DNA from: Cyanobacteriota bacterium
GTDB taxonomy: Bacteria > Cyanobacteriota > Cyanobacteriia > PCC-6307 > Cyanobiaceae
Direction: 5' to 3'
Assembly: GCA_947463165.1 (NCBI GenBank)
Contig: CANHSW010000030.1
Location: forward strand, 1-12,825
Length of the DNA stretch: 12,825 nucleotides
Both the position numbers and the translations under genes were made by a program. Shown here piece by piece: positions 1 through 6,417 of the stretch (position 1 is the stretch's first letter; every line of letters starts with the position of its first letter). Below the pieces are notes generated by a model. The model was not told the origin of the DNA, did not search any database, and saw only the letters and a list, made by a program, of their open reading frames with translations.

Positions 1-1118
1 GCTCGCTTTTTCTGTTTGAAGGCGTTGCGAGCCAGGAAGTTGAGCAGAGTGACCAGGCCAACCAGTTCCAGCAGGCCCCCCACCAGGGGTAAATCGTCGA
101 TGGCTCCGAGGGTGGCATTGGCAAGCCTCAGGGCAATACCTGCCAGCACAGCCAGGATGAGAATGCGCAGTAATGGCAACATATCCGCCAGGGAAACCAG
201 GGGCGTAGCGCCAATTTTGCGCAGCAGCTGGTTGATTAGCTGCAGGGGCAGTGCAGTGGCGCTATTGGAGCCTGCGGTAGTGGCCGACTCGGGCTTGGTG
301 GCCTTGGGCTCCGCGGGGGCGACCAGGGGGGCAGCGGTGGCGATCGGAATCTGGCGCTGCAACGGTGGGCTCGGTTCAGCCAGGGCAGGCAGATCAGGGG
401 CGAGGGTCGACGGGGGCTGATCCGCTATCTGGCGCAAATCAATTGCTTGGACAGGGGCAGGGTCTTGGTTCTCTGGCAGCGGAGCGATGGGGATTGCAAT
501 TTCTTCGCTAACTGGGCCAACTTCAGGCGAAGCAGATTCGTTAGCATTAAGCGCAGGCTCATCGTTGGCGACTGCGATTGGACCTATTTCAGCAACTAAG
601 CTATCTGCAGGGTCTGGGATATTCCCAGGCCCTGGGCTGTCTGCGGAAGTTGAACTCTCCGCGGGGACGATACTGTCCGCAGGGTGTGAGATATCCTCGG
701 AGGCTGAACTCTCCGCGGTCGCTAAGTTATCCGTGTAGACTGGGTTATCCGCGGGGGTCGGACTACCTGAAGGGGCTATGAATTCATCGGCGGCTGCAAT
801 CTTTTCAGTAAACTCGTTGTTCGCCGAGGTCGCTGGGTCTGGGATTGACTCGCTGGGCAGGCTTGCGCTCATCACGGATTCTGATGTGAATGATTCAGGC
901 GTAACTGATCCGGGTGCCACCGGGTAGCTGGGAGCTGGCAGGTTAGCCATTGGATCACCAGGAATGGGACCACTAGGCAATGAATCACTGGAGATCGAAT
1001 AGCCGGTCATGGGATCATTAGGCATGGGATCGCTAGACAATGGATCGCTAGACAGGGAGCCACTAGGGATTGGATGTCTAGGCATGGGATTGCCAGGAAA
1101 AGCATCACTGGATGCCAT
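1..1118 (-). CDS. CAAD-domain membrane protein with long repetitive N-terminus (3' end outside window)
   Basis: The frame is open from an ATG at 1118 to the window edge (372 codons seen, no stop). In-frame TAG and TAA codons lie just upstream, so the start is well bounded; no clear ribosome binding site is visible. Residues 5-94 form a pentapeptide-periodic region and 118-177 a hexapeptide-periodic region; up to about residue 285 the protein is Pro/Ser/Ala/Asp-rich and probably disordered. Residues about 290-372 match the CAAD/CURT1 pattern: an amphipathic helix, a hydrophobic segment (about 313-335), the linker GAIDDLPLVGGLLELVG and a second hydrophobic segment ending in basic residues. In known families CAAD anchors proteins in cyanobacterial membranes, and CURT1 relatives curve thylakoids. 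Here no tRNA synthetase domain is attached, so a thylakoid or membrane structural role is inferred. It starts 35 bp after cysK and may be co-transcribed with it. Confidence 0.82.
   Translation of the reverse strand, partial: MASSDAFPGNPMPRHPIPSGSLSSDPLSSDPMPNDPMTGYSISSDSLPSGPIPGDPMANLPAPSYPVAPGSVTPESFTSESVMSASLPSESIPDPATSANNEFTEKIAAADEFIAPSGSPTPADNPVYTDNLATAESSASEDISHPADSIVPAESSTSADSPGPGNIPDPADSLVAEIGPIAVANDEPALNANESASPEVGPVSEEIAIPIAPLPENQDPAPVQAIDLRQIADQPPSTLAPDLPALAEPSPPLQRQIPIATAAPLVAPAEPKATKPESATTAGSNSATALPLQLINQLLRKIGATPLVSLADMLPLLRILILAVLAGIALRLANATLGAIDDLPLVGGLLELVGLVTLLNFLARNAFKQKKR
588..767 (-). repeat. 18-bp periodic array encoding about 10 hexapeptides
   Basis: Also inside the CAAD gene, residues 118-177 divide into ten hexapeptides of consensus Asp/Glu-Ser/Asn-x-x-Pro/Ser-Ala, for example DSIVPA, ESSTSA, DNLATA and DISHPA. 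At DNA level the triplet tcc, or a close variant, recurs every 18 bp on the plus strand (positions 604, 622, 640, 658, 676, 694, 712, 730, 748). Two further degenerate units may extend it to about 552. Confidence 0.75.
837..1106 (-). repeat. 15-bp periodic array encoding 18 pentapeptides
   Basis: Inside the CAAD gene, residues 5-94 can be cut into 18 consecutive five-residue units with no indel. The pattern is acidic or small residue, then Pro/Ser (17 of 18), then a hydrophobic residue (17 of 18), then two variable residues that are often Pro, Ser or Gly. Example units are DPMPN, DPLSS, DSLPS and GPIPG. At DNA level the best-preserved part (about 945-1106) shows 15-bp units resembling ggatcgctagacaat on the plus strand. 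It differs from the A(D/N)LXX pentapeptide-repeat family because the second position is proline or serine. Confidence 0.8.
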
Positions 1119-1153
1119 GTTGATTGAGCGCTATTGGGCTTTTTATCGCTTGG

Positions 1154-2143
1154 TCAATTGCCGGGAGGCGAGGCTAAGCCACGCTCGTCGAAGACGCCTT
1201 CGAATAGGGCTGAGCTGAGGTAGCGCTCGCCCGAATCGGGTAGCACAACTACGATTGTTTTGCCTGCGAATTGTGGCTCCTTGGCAAGGCGTAGCGCCGC
1301 TGTCATCGCGGCTCCGCAGGAGATGCCTGCCAGGATTCCTTCCTCTTTCATCAAGCGGCGGGCCATGGAAATTGCCTCGTCATCGCTAACCTTCTCGACG
1401 CGATCCACTAAGGCCAGCTCGAGATTGGCTGGTACGAAACCAGCGCCGATGCCCTGAATTTTGTGCGGCCCTGGCTTCAGATCTTGCCCAGCCATGGTTT
1501 GGCTGATCACTGGACTGCTTGCGGGTTCCACCGCGACGCTCACCAAGGGCTTTTCCAGCGTCTGCTTGATGTAACGGCTTACGCCGGTAATCGTGCCGCC
1601 AGTACCGACGCCTGCCACAAACACATCCACCTGGCCGTCGCTGTCTCGCCAGATTTCAGGGCCCGTGGTGTCGTGGTGGATTTTGGGATTCGCCGGGTTG
1701 GCGAACTGTTGCAACATCACGTAACGATCCGGATCCGATTCGGCCAATTCCTGGGCGGCGGCAATCGCTCCGGGCATGCCCTTCTTGCCCTCGGTGAGCA
1801 GCAGGTGCGCCCCGTAGGCGGTGAGCAGCTTGCGCCGTTCCATGCTCATCGTCTCCGGCATGGTGAGGGTCAGGGGAATGCCACGGGAGGCCGCCACGAA
1901 AGCCAAGGCGATGCCCGTGTTGCCACTGGTGGGTTCCACCAGCTCCCTGCCAGCCCCCAGCAGACCATCCTGTTCCGCCTGCCAAATCATCGCCGCTCCG
2001 ATGCGGCACTTGACTGAGAAGGCCGGGTTGCGACCTTCAATCTTGGCCAGCACCCTCGCCTGGCAGCCTGCCGTGACTCGGTTTAGCTGCACCAGGGGGG
2101 TGTTGCCGATCGTGAGGCTGTTGTCGGCGTAAACGCTGCTCAT
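1154..2143 (-). CDS. cysK: Cysteine synthase A (O-acetylserine sulfhydrylase)
   Basis: The enzyme makes L-cysteine from O-acetylserine and sulfide in the cytosol, using pyridoxal phosphate. The 329-residue product aligns along its length with the E. coli CysK type: SVKCRIG holds the PLP lysine (K45), PTSGNTG (71-77) is the substrate loop, GTGGT (180-184) is the phosphate-binding loop, and [12 protein letters not shown] and ISCG follow. Length is normal for the family. I chose the ATG at 2143 because it starts exactly where E. coli CysK does (MSxxxxDNSLTIG); an ATG five codons upstream at 2158 is possible, and neither has a clear Shine-Dalgarno site. It lies 53 bp downstream of phoR, with no terminator seen between, and 35 bp upstream of the CAAD gene. 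The family assignment is firm; only the start is uncertain. Confidence 0.95.
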   Translation of the reverse strand: MSSVYADNSLTIGNTPLVQLNRVTAGCQARVLAKIEGRNPAFSVKCRIGAAMIWQAEQDGLLGAGRELVEPTSGNTGIALAFVAASRGIPLTLTMPETMSMERRKLLTAYGAHLLLTEGKKGMPGAIAAAQELAESDPDRYVMLQQFANPANPKIHHDTTGPEIWRDSDGQVDVFVAGVGTGGTITGVSRYIKQTLEKPLVSVAVEPASSPVISQTMAGQDLKPGPHKIQGIGAGFVPANLELALVDRVEKVSDDEAISMARRLMKEEGILAGISCGAAMTAALRLAKEPQFAGKTIVVVLPDSGERYLSSALFEGVFDERGLASPPGN

Positions 2144-2196
2144 CGTTCTGCGGGTCATTTGGCCAGCCGCGCTGCCAGCCCGATCACATGGGCACC

Positions 2197-3300
2197 TTAA
2201 GCAAGCTTGACCGGTCCACCGAGGGGAAGAATCAATTCGATCAGTGCTCCTCCATCGGGGTGGTTGCCGGCCTGGATCCGACCGCCATGGGTGGCGGCGA
2301 TTTGCTGGGCGATGGACAGGCCCAGACCGCTGCCGGTGCGCTGGCTTTTCACCCTGGAGGGATCGCCCCGGTAGAAGCGCTCAAACATGTGCTCCAGGTC
2401 TTCTTCGCTCAAGCCGGGGCCGCAGTCGCGAATGCCAAGCCGACACCAGCCACTGCGGCTGGTGACCATCACCTGCACAGCCGAGCCATCCGGGCTGTAG
2501 CGCAGGGCGTTATCGATCAAGTTGAGCAGGGCGCGATGCAGTCGGGAACTGTCAGCCCGCAGCAGCAGGCCCGGCGGCACCTCCAACTGCAGCTGAATCT
2601 GGCGCTGGTCGGCCAGGGGCCTCAATCCAGCCCAGACCAGCTCCACCAAGGGCCGCAGCTCCATATCCGCAAGCCGCAGGCCCAAACCCGGCAGGGTGTT
2701 CTCCAGCCGCGACAGCTCCAGCAAATCATTCACCAGCTCCTGGAGTCTCACCAGTTCTCGCTGCAGGCGTTCCACCAGTCGGGCGTTTTGTTTGTTTACC
2801 TGGGCGGCAAGGCTGTCGCCCACCAACAACAGGGCCGTGAGTGGCGTTTTCAGCTCATGGGCCACATCGCCCACCCAGCGCTCCTGTTGCTGCAGCTGGG
2901 CCTCCAGGGTGCGACGGCTCTGCAGCTGCACCGCCAGCCAGCCGCCGCCACCGGGCACCGCCAACACGTCGATCTCCAGCTCAGAGCGCTGCCATTCCAG
3001 CCGCTGGGGTCGATCCAGGCGGCGAGCGCTGCGGATGCAGGCCAGCAGGTTGGGGTCGTTGCAAAGCTCCTTGAATTCTCTGCCCTGGAGGATGCGGCCG
3101 ACATCGACCCCCAGCAACCGCTCAGCTCTTGGCGTCAGGTGATTCACCCGGTCGTGGCGGTCCAGCAGCACCCAGCCCAATGGCGCCGCGTCCATCCAGC
3201 CCAGCAATTGGCGCACGCTCAGCTGGCTGGCCTCCCGGCGCCGCCACAACCGCTGCCAGCCCTGCCGCCACAAACCCTGCCGCCACCACTGCAGCAGCAT
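2197..3300 (-). CDS. phoR: Phosphate-response sensor histidine kinase PhoR/SphS
   Basis: The 367-residue protein has the order of a PhoR-type kinase. A PAS-like region lies at about 33-125. The HisKA dimerisation domain has the H-box [11 protein letters not shown] with H148. The ATP-binding domain has the N-box [13 protein letters not shown] (N264), the G1 box DCGPG (292-296) and the G2 box GSGLGL (323-328). It should autophosphorylate on H148 and pass phosphate to PhoB. No transmembrane helix is visible. The N-terminus is instead a Trp/Arg-rich amphipathic stretch (residues 4-22), which is odd because PhoR and SphS usually carry a hydrophobic N-terminus. The ATG at 3300 lies four bases after the phoB stop, so the two genes are almost certainly one operon. 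The paired neighbour and domain order support PhoR over other kinases. Confidence 0.93.
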   Translation of the reverse strand: MLLQWWRQGLWRQGWQRLWRRREASQLSVRQLLGWMDAAPLGWVLLDRHDRVNHLTPRAERLLGVDVGRILQGREFKELCNDPNLLACIRSARRLDRPQRLEWQRSELEIDVLAVPGGGGWLAVQLQSRRTLEAQLQQQERWVGDVAHELKTPLTALLLVGDSLAAQVNKQNARLVERLQRELVRLQELVNDLLELSRLENTLPGLGLRLADMELRPLVELVWAGLRPLADQRQIQLQLEVPPGLLLRADSSRLHRALLNLIDNALRYSPDGSAVQVMVTSRSGWCRLGIRDCGPGLSEEDLEHMFERFYRGDPSRVKSQRTGSGLGLSIAQQIAATHGGRIQAGNHPDGGALIELILPLGGPVKLA

Positions 3301-3304
3301 CGAC

Positions 3305-3997
3305 CTAACCGAAGCGATAGCCGAATCCCCGCACCGTGAGTAGATGTTGGGGGGCAGAGGGGTTTTCCTCCAACTTTTCCCGCAACCAGCGGATGTGCAC
3401 GTCTACGGTTTTGCTATCTCCTATGTAGTCGATGCCCCAGACATGCTCCAGGAGCTTGTCGCGACTCCATACCCGGCGGGGATTATGCATAAATAATTCC
3501 AAAAGCCTATACTCTTTCGGTGAAAGACTCACGTCGAGTCCGTCGCGTGTAACCCTGCATTCCTCCAGGTAAAGAGATAAATTGGCGTGTTGTAACACTT
3601 TGGATGGCGTGTTCTGGTTGGCGCTGCGTCGCATCAGGGCCCGGCAGCGGGCTACCAATTCCCGCATCCCGAAGGGCTTCACCAGGTAATCGTCAGCGCC
3701 CACCTCCAGACCCAGCACCCGGTCGGTCTCGCTGTCCCGGGCACTCACCACCAGAATTGGCGTGGTGTCGTTGGCCTGGCGCAGCTTGCGGCAGAGGTCT
3801 AGTCCCCCCAGGCCTGGCAGCATCAAATCCAAGACCACCAGGGCAAAGCCCTCGCCGCTGGCAGCAGCCTGGATGATCTGCAAAGCATCGCGACCATTGC
3901 CGCAGGCAGTCACGACAAACCCCTCCAGTTCCAAGGCATCACGAATGGTCTCGCGGATTGTCTCGTCGTCTTCGACGACTAGAAGAGAAGGGTGCAT
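3305..3997 (-). CDS. phoB: Phosphate-response regulator PhoB/SphR
   Basis: This 230-residue OmpR/PhoB-family regulator has a complete receiver domain (acidic pair E9/D10, phospho-acceptor D57, S85 and K107 in VKPFG) and a winged-helix DNA-binding domain (about 135-230) with SPKEYRLLELFMHN, the recognition region KTVDVHIRWLREKLE and the closing VRGFGYRFG. When phosphorylated by PhoR it should bind Pho boxes such as those at 8488-8517. The frame stays open to 4228, but the ATG at 3997 is chosen because MHPSLLVVEDDE is the normal receiver start and the upstream extension looks non-homologous. It follows the short receiver gene by 88 bp and is four bases from phoR. Confidence 0.95.
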   Translation of the reverse strand: MHPSLLVVEDDETIRETIRDALELEGFVVTACGNGRDALQIIQAAASGEGFALVVLDLMLPGLGGLDLCRKLRQANDTTPILVVSARDSETDRVLGLEVGADDYLVKPFGMRELVARCRALMRRSANQNTPSKVLQHANLSLYLEECRVTRDGLDVSLSPKEYRLLELFMHNPRRVWSRDKLLEHVWGIDYIGDSKTVDVHIRWLREKLEENPSAPQHLLTVRGFGYRFG

Positions 3998-4085
3998 GGC
4001 GTCATTCTCACCGCTGGCCCGTCTGCCCCAGAAGTCATCTCCCCAAGACAGGGATTGCGAATAATCGGCCGCCCAGGGCATCGGC

Positions 4086-4517
4086 CTAGGCATTGCCGTA
4101 ACCATCCCGCGGCGCCTGGGAGCGGGGATGTCGTTGAAAACGCTGGCGGCGTACCAGGGCGCGGCAGCGGGCGGCGCACTCCGCCAGGCCGAACGGTCGC
4201 ACCAGCAAATCATCGGCACCGGCTTCAAGCGCCTTAATCCGATCGATTTCTTTGGCTGCGGCGCAAAGCAACAGCACTGGCATCGGCGGTGAAGCGGCGT
4301 GGGCCTGATCTAGCAGGCATTTGACGCTGTCGTTGCTGATAATGTCGGAGACTAGCAATAGATGATATTTATGCGGGCCCATCAAACTCTCGGCCACTTC
4401 ATGGGGATTGATACAGCTGCTTACCTGAAATCCCTGCTGCTCCAGGAACTGTTGCAGTAGGGAGGATGAGGCGGAATCGCTATCGATGATCAGCAGCCTA
4501 ATTGGCGGCTTGCTCAT
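4086..4517 (-). CDS. Stand-alone degenerate receiver (pseudo-receiver) protein
   Basis: The 143-residue product is a receiver domain without an output domain. It aligns without net offset to the neighbouring PhoB: both have GADDxLVxPFG at 101-110, and 20 of 30 residues match over the last part (GLEVGADD..RALMRR versus ALEAGADD..RALVRR). All phosphorylation residues are altered: the acceptor Asp57 is Ser (with Asp at 58), Ser85 is Cys, Lys107 is Arg, and the acidic pair is Asp-Ser. The tail after residue 125 is short and basic. The ATG at 4517 overlaps the stop of the CRP-type gene as ATGA, implying translational coupling; the frame extends upstream to 4592 inside that gene but homology begins at the chosen start. 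It is probably a duplicated PhoB receiver that acts without phosphorylation, for example by dimerising with PhoB or PtrA. That role is inferred. Confidence 0.85.
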   Translation of the reverse strand: MSKPPIRLLIIDSDSASSSLLQQFLEQQGFQVSSCINPHEVAESLMGPHKYHLLLVSDIISNDSVKCLLDQAHAASPPMPVLLLCAAAKEIDRIKALEAGADDLLVRPFGLAECAARCRALVRRQRFQRHPRSQAPRDGYGNA

Positions 4518-5167
4518 CTCAACCGCGCCAGGGGCCTGGTGCGGGGCAGGTGAGAAATCACCAGATGGCGCTTGTCGTCTATGGACAACCAACCCTCATC
4601 CTTGAGGCAGCCCAATACGCGGGTAACTGTGACCCGCGTGGTGCTCAATGCGCTGGCTAAATCCTGGTGGGTGAGCTTGAGATTCAGCCTCAGGCCCTGG
4701 TCGCAGGGTTGGCCGTAATCGTTGGCAAGCAACTCCAGGAAGCCGCGCACCCGGTCTTCCACCCGGCGCAATCCCAGTAGCGCCAGCATCGATTCACTCT
4801 GGCGGTAGCGAGCCCCCAAGCCCTGCAGCAAGGCCATGGCCAAGTTGGCGTCTCGGCCGATTTCTTCGCAGCTGAGGCAGAGCAGGTCGGTGTCGCAAAG
4901 GGTGGTGGCCTGGTAGGCCTCCACATTGGAGAGGGGGTCGCCGAAGGGCTCGTTGGGGCCCGCCAAACCCAGCAGCATCTCGTCCCCTTGCATCGACAGG
5001 GCGGTGAGCTTCACCATGCCCCGCACCACCAGCCAGACGTTCCTCTTGAGCAAGGGAACTGTGCTGCCTGAGGTCAGGTGCATCAGGCTGCGCTTTTCGT
5101 AGCTGGTCTCCAGCAGCTCGCGAAAGTCTTGGCTGTAGCTGGGGCCGCTGGCGGGCGTGAACACCAT
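4514..5167 (-). CDS. ptrA: CRP/FNR-family transcription regulator, probable PtrA
   Basis: The 217-residue protein has a cyclic-nucleotide-binding-like fold (about 15-130) and a C-terminal helix-turn-helix (about 165-190, LTHQDLASALSTTRVTVTRVLG) that resembles NtcA and other cyanobacterial CRP-family members. The sensing domain lacks an obvious cAMP-binding signature. The name ptrA rests on context: in marine Synechococcus a CRP-family gene beside phoB and phoR, PtrA, acts as a second-tier phosphate regulator. The ATG at 5167 is chosen; the longer frame begins with TTG at 5224, which would crowd the Pho-box candidate at 5230-5259, whereas 5167 leaves 62 bp. Its stop overlaps the next gene by four bases. 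The family is sure, the symbol less so; NtcA itself is unlikely given the divergent N-terminus. Confidence 0.85.
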   Translation of the reverse strand: MVFTPASGPSYSQDFRELLETSYEKRSLMHLTSGSTVPLLKRNVWLVVRGMVKLTALSMQGDEMLLGLAGPNEPFGDPLSNVEAYQATTLCDTDLLCLSCEEIGRDANLAMALLQGLGARYRQSESMLALLGLRRVEDRVRGFLELLANDYGQPCDQGLRLNLKLTHQDLASALSTTRVTVTRVLGCLKDEGWLSIDDKRHLVISHLPRTRPLARLR

Positions 5168-5229
5168 AACGGGCCGATTGCGTCGGTTCGCTGACCTTAT
5201 GAACTGATGTCGTCTAGAAGGCAAAGAGT

Positions 5230-5259
5230 TGGTAGTGCTGTGTTTAAGACTTGGTTAGC
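5230..5259 (-). promoter_or_regulatory. Candidate Pho box upstream of the ptrA-like gene
   Basis: On the minus strand three 8-bp units stand at an exact 11-bp period: GCTAACCA (5252-5259), CTTAAACA (5241-5248) and CACTACCA (5230-5237). The cyanobacterial Pho box is three PyTTAAPyPy(T/A) units with 3-bp spacers. The units match that at 6, 7 and 5 of 8 positions. The site overlaps the last codons and stop of the upstream gene and lies 62 bp before the ptrA ATG. Confidence 0.5.
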
Positions 5260-6068
5260 GCTTCCCCCAGGGGCAGGCGCAGGGCCCATACTTCACCCCC
5301 CAGCCGCCAGAGCAGCACAGCGTTGTTGCGGCCCACCAGGGAATGGCCATGGGGCTCGGGCAGCCCCAGTCGCCCAGTAGCCCCCGCAGGCAAGCGCCGC
5401 AGCTCGACAGCCGCCGGTAGATCGGCCAGGGGGGCAGGCGGCTGCGAGACGCTGATGCCGGCTTGCCATAGCTGCTGCAGTGCCGGTTCCTGGCCGCTGC
5501 TCAACCACCACTGTCGCCGCTGGATCGCCGCTAGCTGATCGCGCCCTAGCGCTGAATCTGGATCGGTACCAGTAGCGGCAGGCCCCATCAGCTGGCGCAG
5601 GGCCTCAAGGGCGACGCTGGCCCGATCGGGTAGGCCAGCTGGAGCCAAGTTGATCAGTAACGCTGAGCCGTCGGTTTTGCCTGGGTCGCCAAACCCTTTG
5701 GAGTTAGGGCCTTTGGCGCTAGACATCTCAGACGAGTTGCCGGCCTTTACCAGCGGCAAATTGGTGGGGGGTGGTGGCAGGGTTGCCAAGCCGCCAGGAA
5801 TGTTTGCTAGATATCCGCTTGGCGATATAGCTGCCAGGCTCTGACTGCGGCTAAGGCGCAGCAGCTCAGGGCTGTCATCGGTGATGGCCAGCCTTTGGCT
5901 GCGGTTGACCCCGGGGTTACCGCGATCGGTAGGCGCCAGGGCCAGAGCCAGGTTCCCTGCCAGAATCACCAGCAGCAGGGGCAGTCTTCGTGGCAGATCC
6001 AGTGCCAGGGCCGGAGGCAGGGACGGAGGCAGGGACGGGAAGTTGAAGTTCAACGGGTAAGTCTCCAC
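5244..6068 (-). CDS. Single-pass membrane protein of unknown function in the exbB/exbD-like cluster
   Basis: I do not recognise the family. The 274-residue product (from a GTG at 6068) has a short N-terminal Pro-rich piece, two arginines, one hydrophobic segment (about residues 29-46, LPLLLVILAGNLALALA), then a long outside region with a PPPP run near residue 100 and a C-terminal domain from about 140 containing alternating hydrophobic residues. This cytoplasm-in, single-pass, proline-rich layout and its place after ExbB/ExbD-like genes recall TonB, but the TonB C-terminal YPxxA and SSG signatures are not seen. Start choice is poor: only TTG (6074, 6053) or GTG (6068) codons precede the membrane segment, and every choice overlaps the upstream gene by well over 100 bp. 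The last codons carry part of the ptrA Pho-box candidate. Confidence 0.68.
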   Translation of the reverse strand: METYPLNFNFPSLPPSLPPALALDLPRRLPLLLVILAGNLALALAPTDRGNPGVNRSQRLAITDDSPELLRLSRSQSLAAISPSGYLANIPGGLATLPPPPTNLPLVKAGNSSEMSSAKGPNSKGFGDPGKTDGSALLINLAPAGLPDRASVALEALRQLMGPAATGTDPDSALGRDQLAAIQRRQWWLSSGQEPALQQLWQAGISVSQPPAPLADLPAAVELRRLPAGATGRLGLPEPHGHSLVGRNNAVLLWRLGGEVWALRLPLGEALTKS

Positions 6069-6417
6069 GTTCAAAAAGAGCCGCCAATCGCCTTACTTCA
6101 CCCCAGGGGGTCTGGGGCGAGGGCACCAGTCGAAGTTTGGTGCCAGGCTTGCGGGCGGCGGCGGCCAGCAGTGGCTTCAAGGCGGCCAGGCTGATCGGCT
6201 GATTCCATACCCGCAGGCGGCCTTGCGGTTCTATGTGCAGGGCGATCACACCATCTGCCAGGGGCCTTTGCAGCAGCCGTTGGGGCAGTAGCAGCAGGCC
6301 CAGGGCAAAGCCACCAACAGTGAGCCCCAGCAATGCCGTGGCCAGCGATGCGGTGACCAGTGACGCTGTGGCCAGCGACGCCAGCGGCAGCGGGGATTTT
6401 CTGGCAGTACCAATCAT
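5917..6417 (-). CDS. ExbD/TolR-like protein (second copy), transmembrane Asp absent
   Basis: The 166-residue protein has one hydrophobic segment (about 20-46) followed by a domain (about 55-127) that fits the ExbD/TolR periplasmic fold: DGVIALHIEPQGRLRVWNQP, a helix ISLAALKPLLAAA, KLRLVPSPQTPWGEVRRLAALFERG and VELQLP. In ExbD a membrane Asp (D25 in E. coli) carries protons; here the membrane segment contains no acidic residue. The start ATG overlaps the stop of the preceding ExbD-like gene as ATGA. After residue 127 the tail is a low-complexity Pro/Ala/Gly/Ser stretch that overlaps the start of the next gene in another frame, so it is either dispensable or the trace of a frameshift. The membrane segment is itself repetitive (LATAS-LVTAS-LATAL). 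Confidence 0.72.
   Translation of the reverse strand: MIGTARKSPLPLASLATASLVTASLATALLGLTVGGFALGLLLLPQRLLQRPLADGVIALHIEPQGRLRVWNQPISLAALKPLLAAAARKPGTKLRLVPSPQTPWGEVRRLAALFERGDLPVELQLPVPASVPASGPGTGSATKTAPAAGDSGREPGSGPGAYRSR
6003..6038. repeat. 12-bp tandem repeat in the overlap of two genes
   Basis: AGGCAGGGACGG (plus strand) occurs twice head to tail at 6015-6026 and 6027-6038, with a third copy matching 9 of 12 at 6003-6014. It lies where the ExbD-like frame and the following frame overlap. It encodes the Pro/Leu/Ser-rich start (PSLPPSLPPALA) of one gene and VPASVPASGPGT in the other. Because 12 is a multiple of three, copy-number change would keep both frames. Confidence 0.8.
6338..6382 (-). 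repeat. 15-bp tandem repeat in the ExbD-like membrane segment
   Basis: Three imperfect units follow each other on the plus strand: gtggccagcgatgcg (6338-6352), gtgaccagtgacgct (6353-6367) and gtggccagcgacgcc (6368-6382). They encode the LATA(S/L)/LVTAS units of the transmembrane region, suggesting that this segment grew by duplication. Confidence 0.8.

Noticed and set aside
837..1106. Classical pentapeptide-repeat protein
   Set aside because: Position 2 is Pro/Ser, not Asn/Asp/Ser/Thr, and Ala/Cys is not kept at position 1, so the beta-helix pattern is absent.
2188..3339. Long plus-strand frame antisense to phoR, and similar frames at 1463-2017, 7806-8468 and 9719-10537
   Set aside because: Products are repetitive and compositionally odd, show no domains, and lie opposite well-supported genes. 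GC-rich DNA commonly yields such antisense frames.
3998..4228. N-terminal extension of PhoB by 77 residues
   Set aside because: It precedes the normal receiver start, has no homology to the family and overlaps the upstream pseudo-receiver gene.
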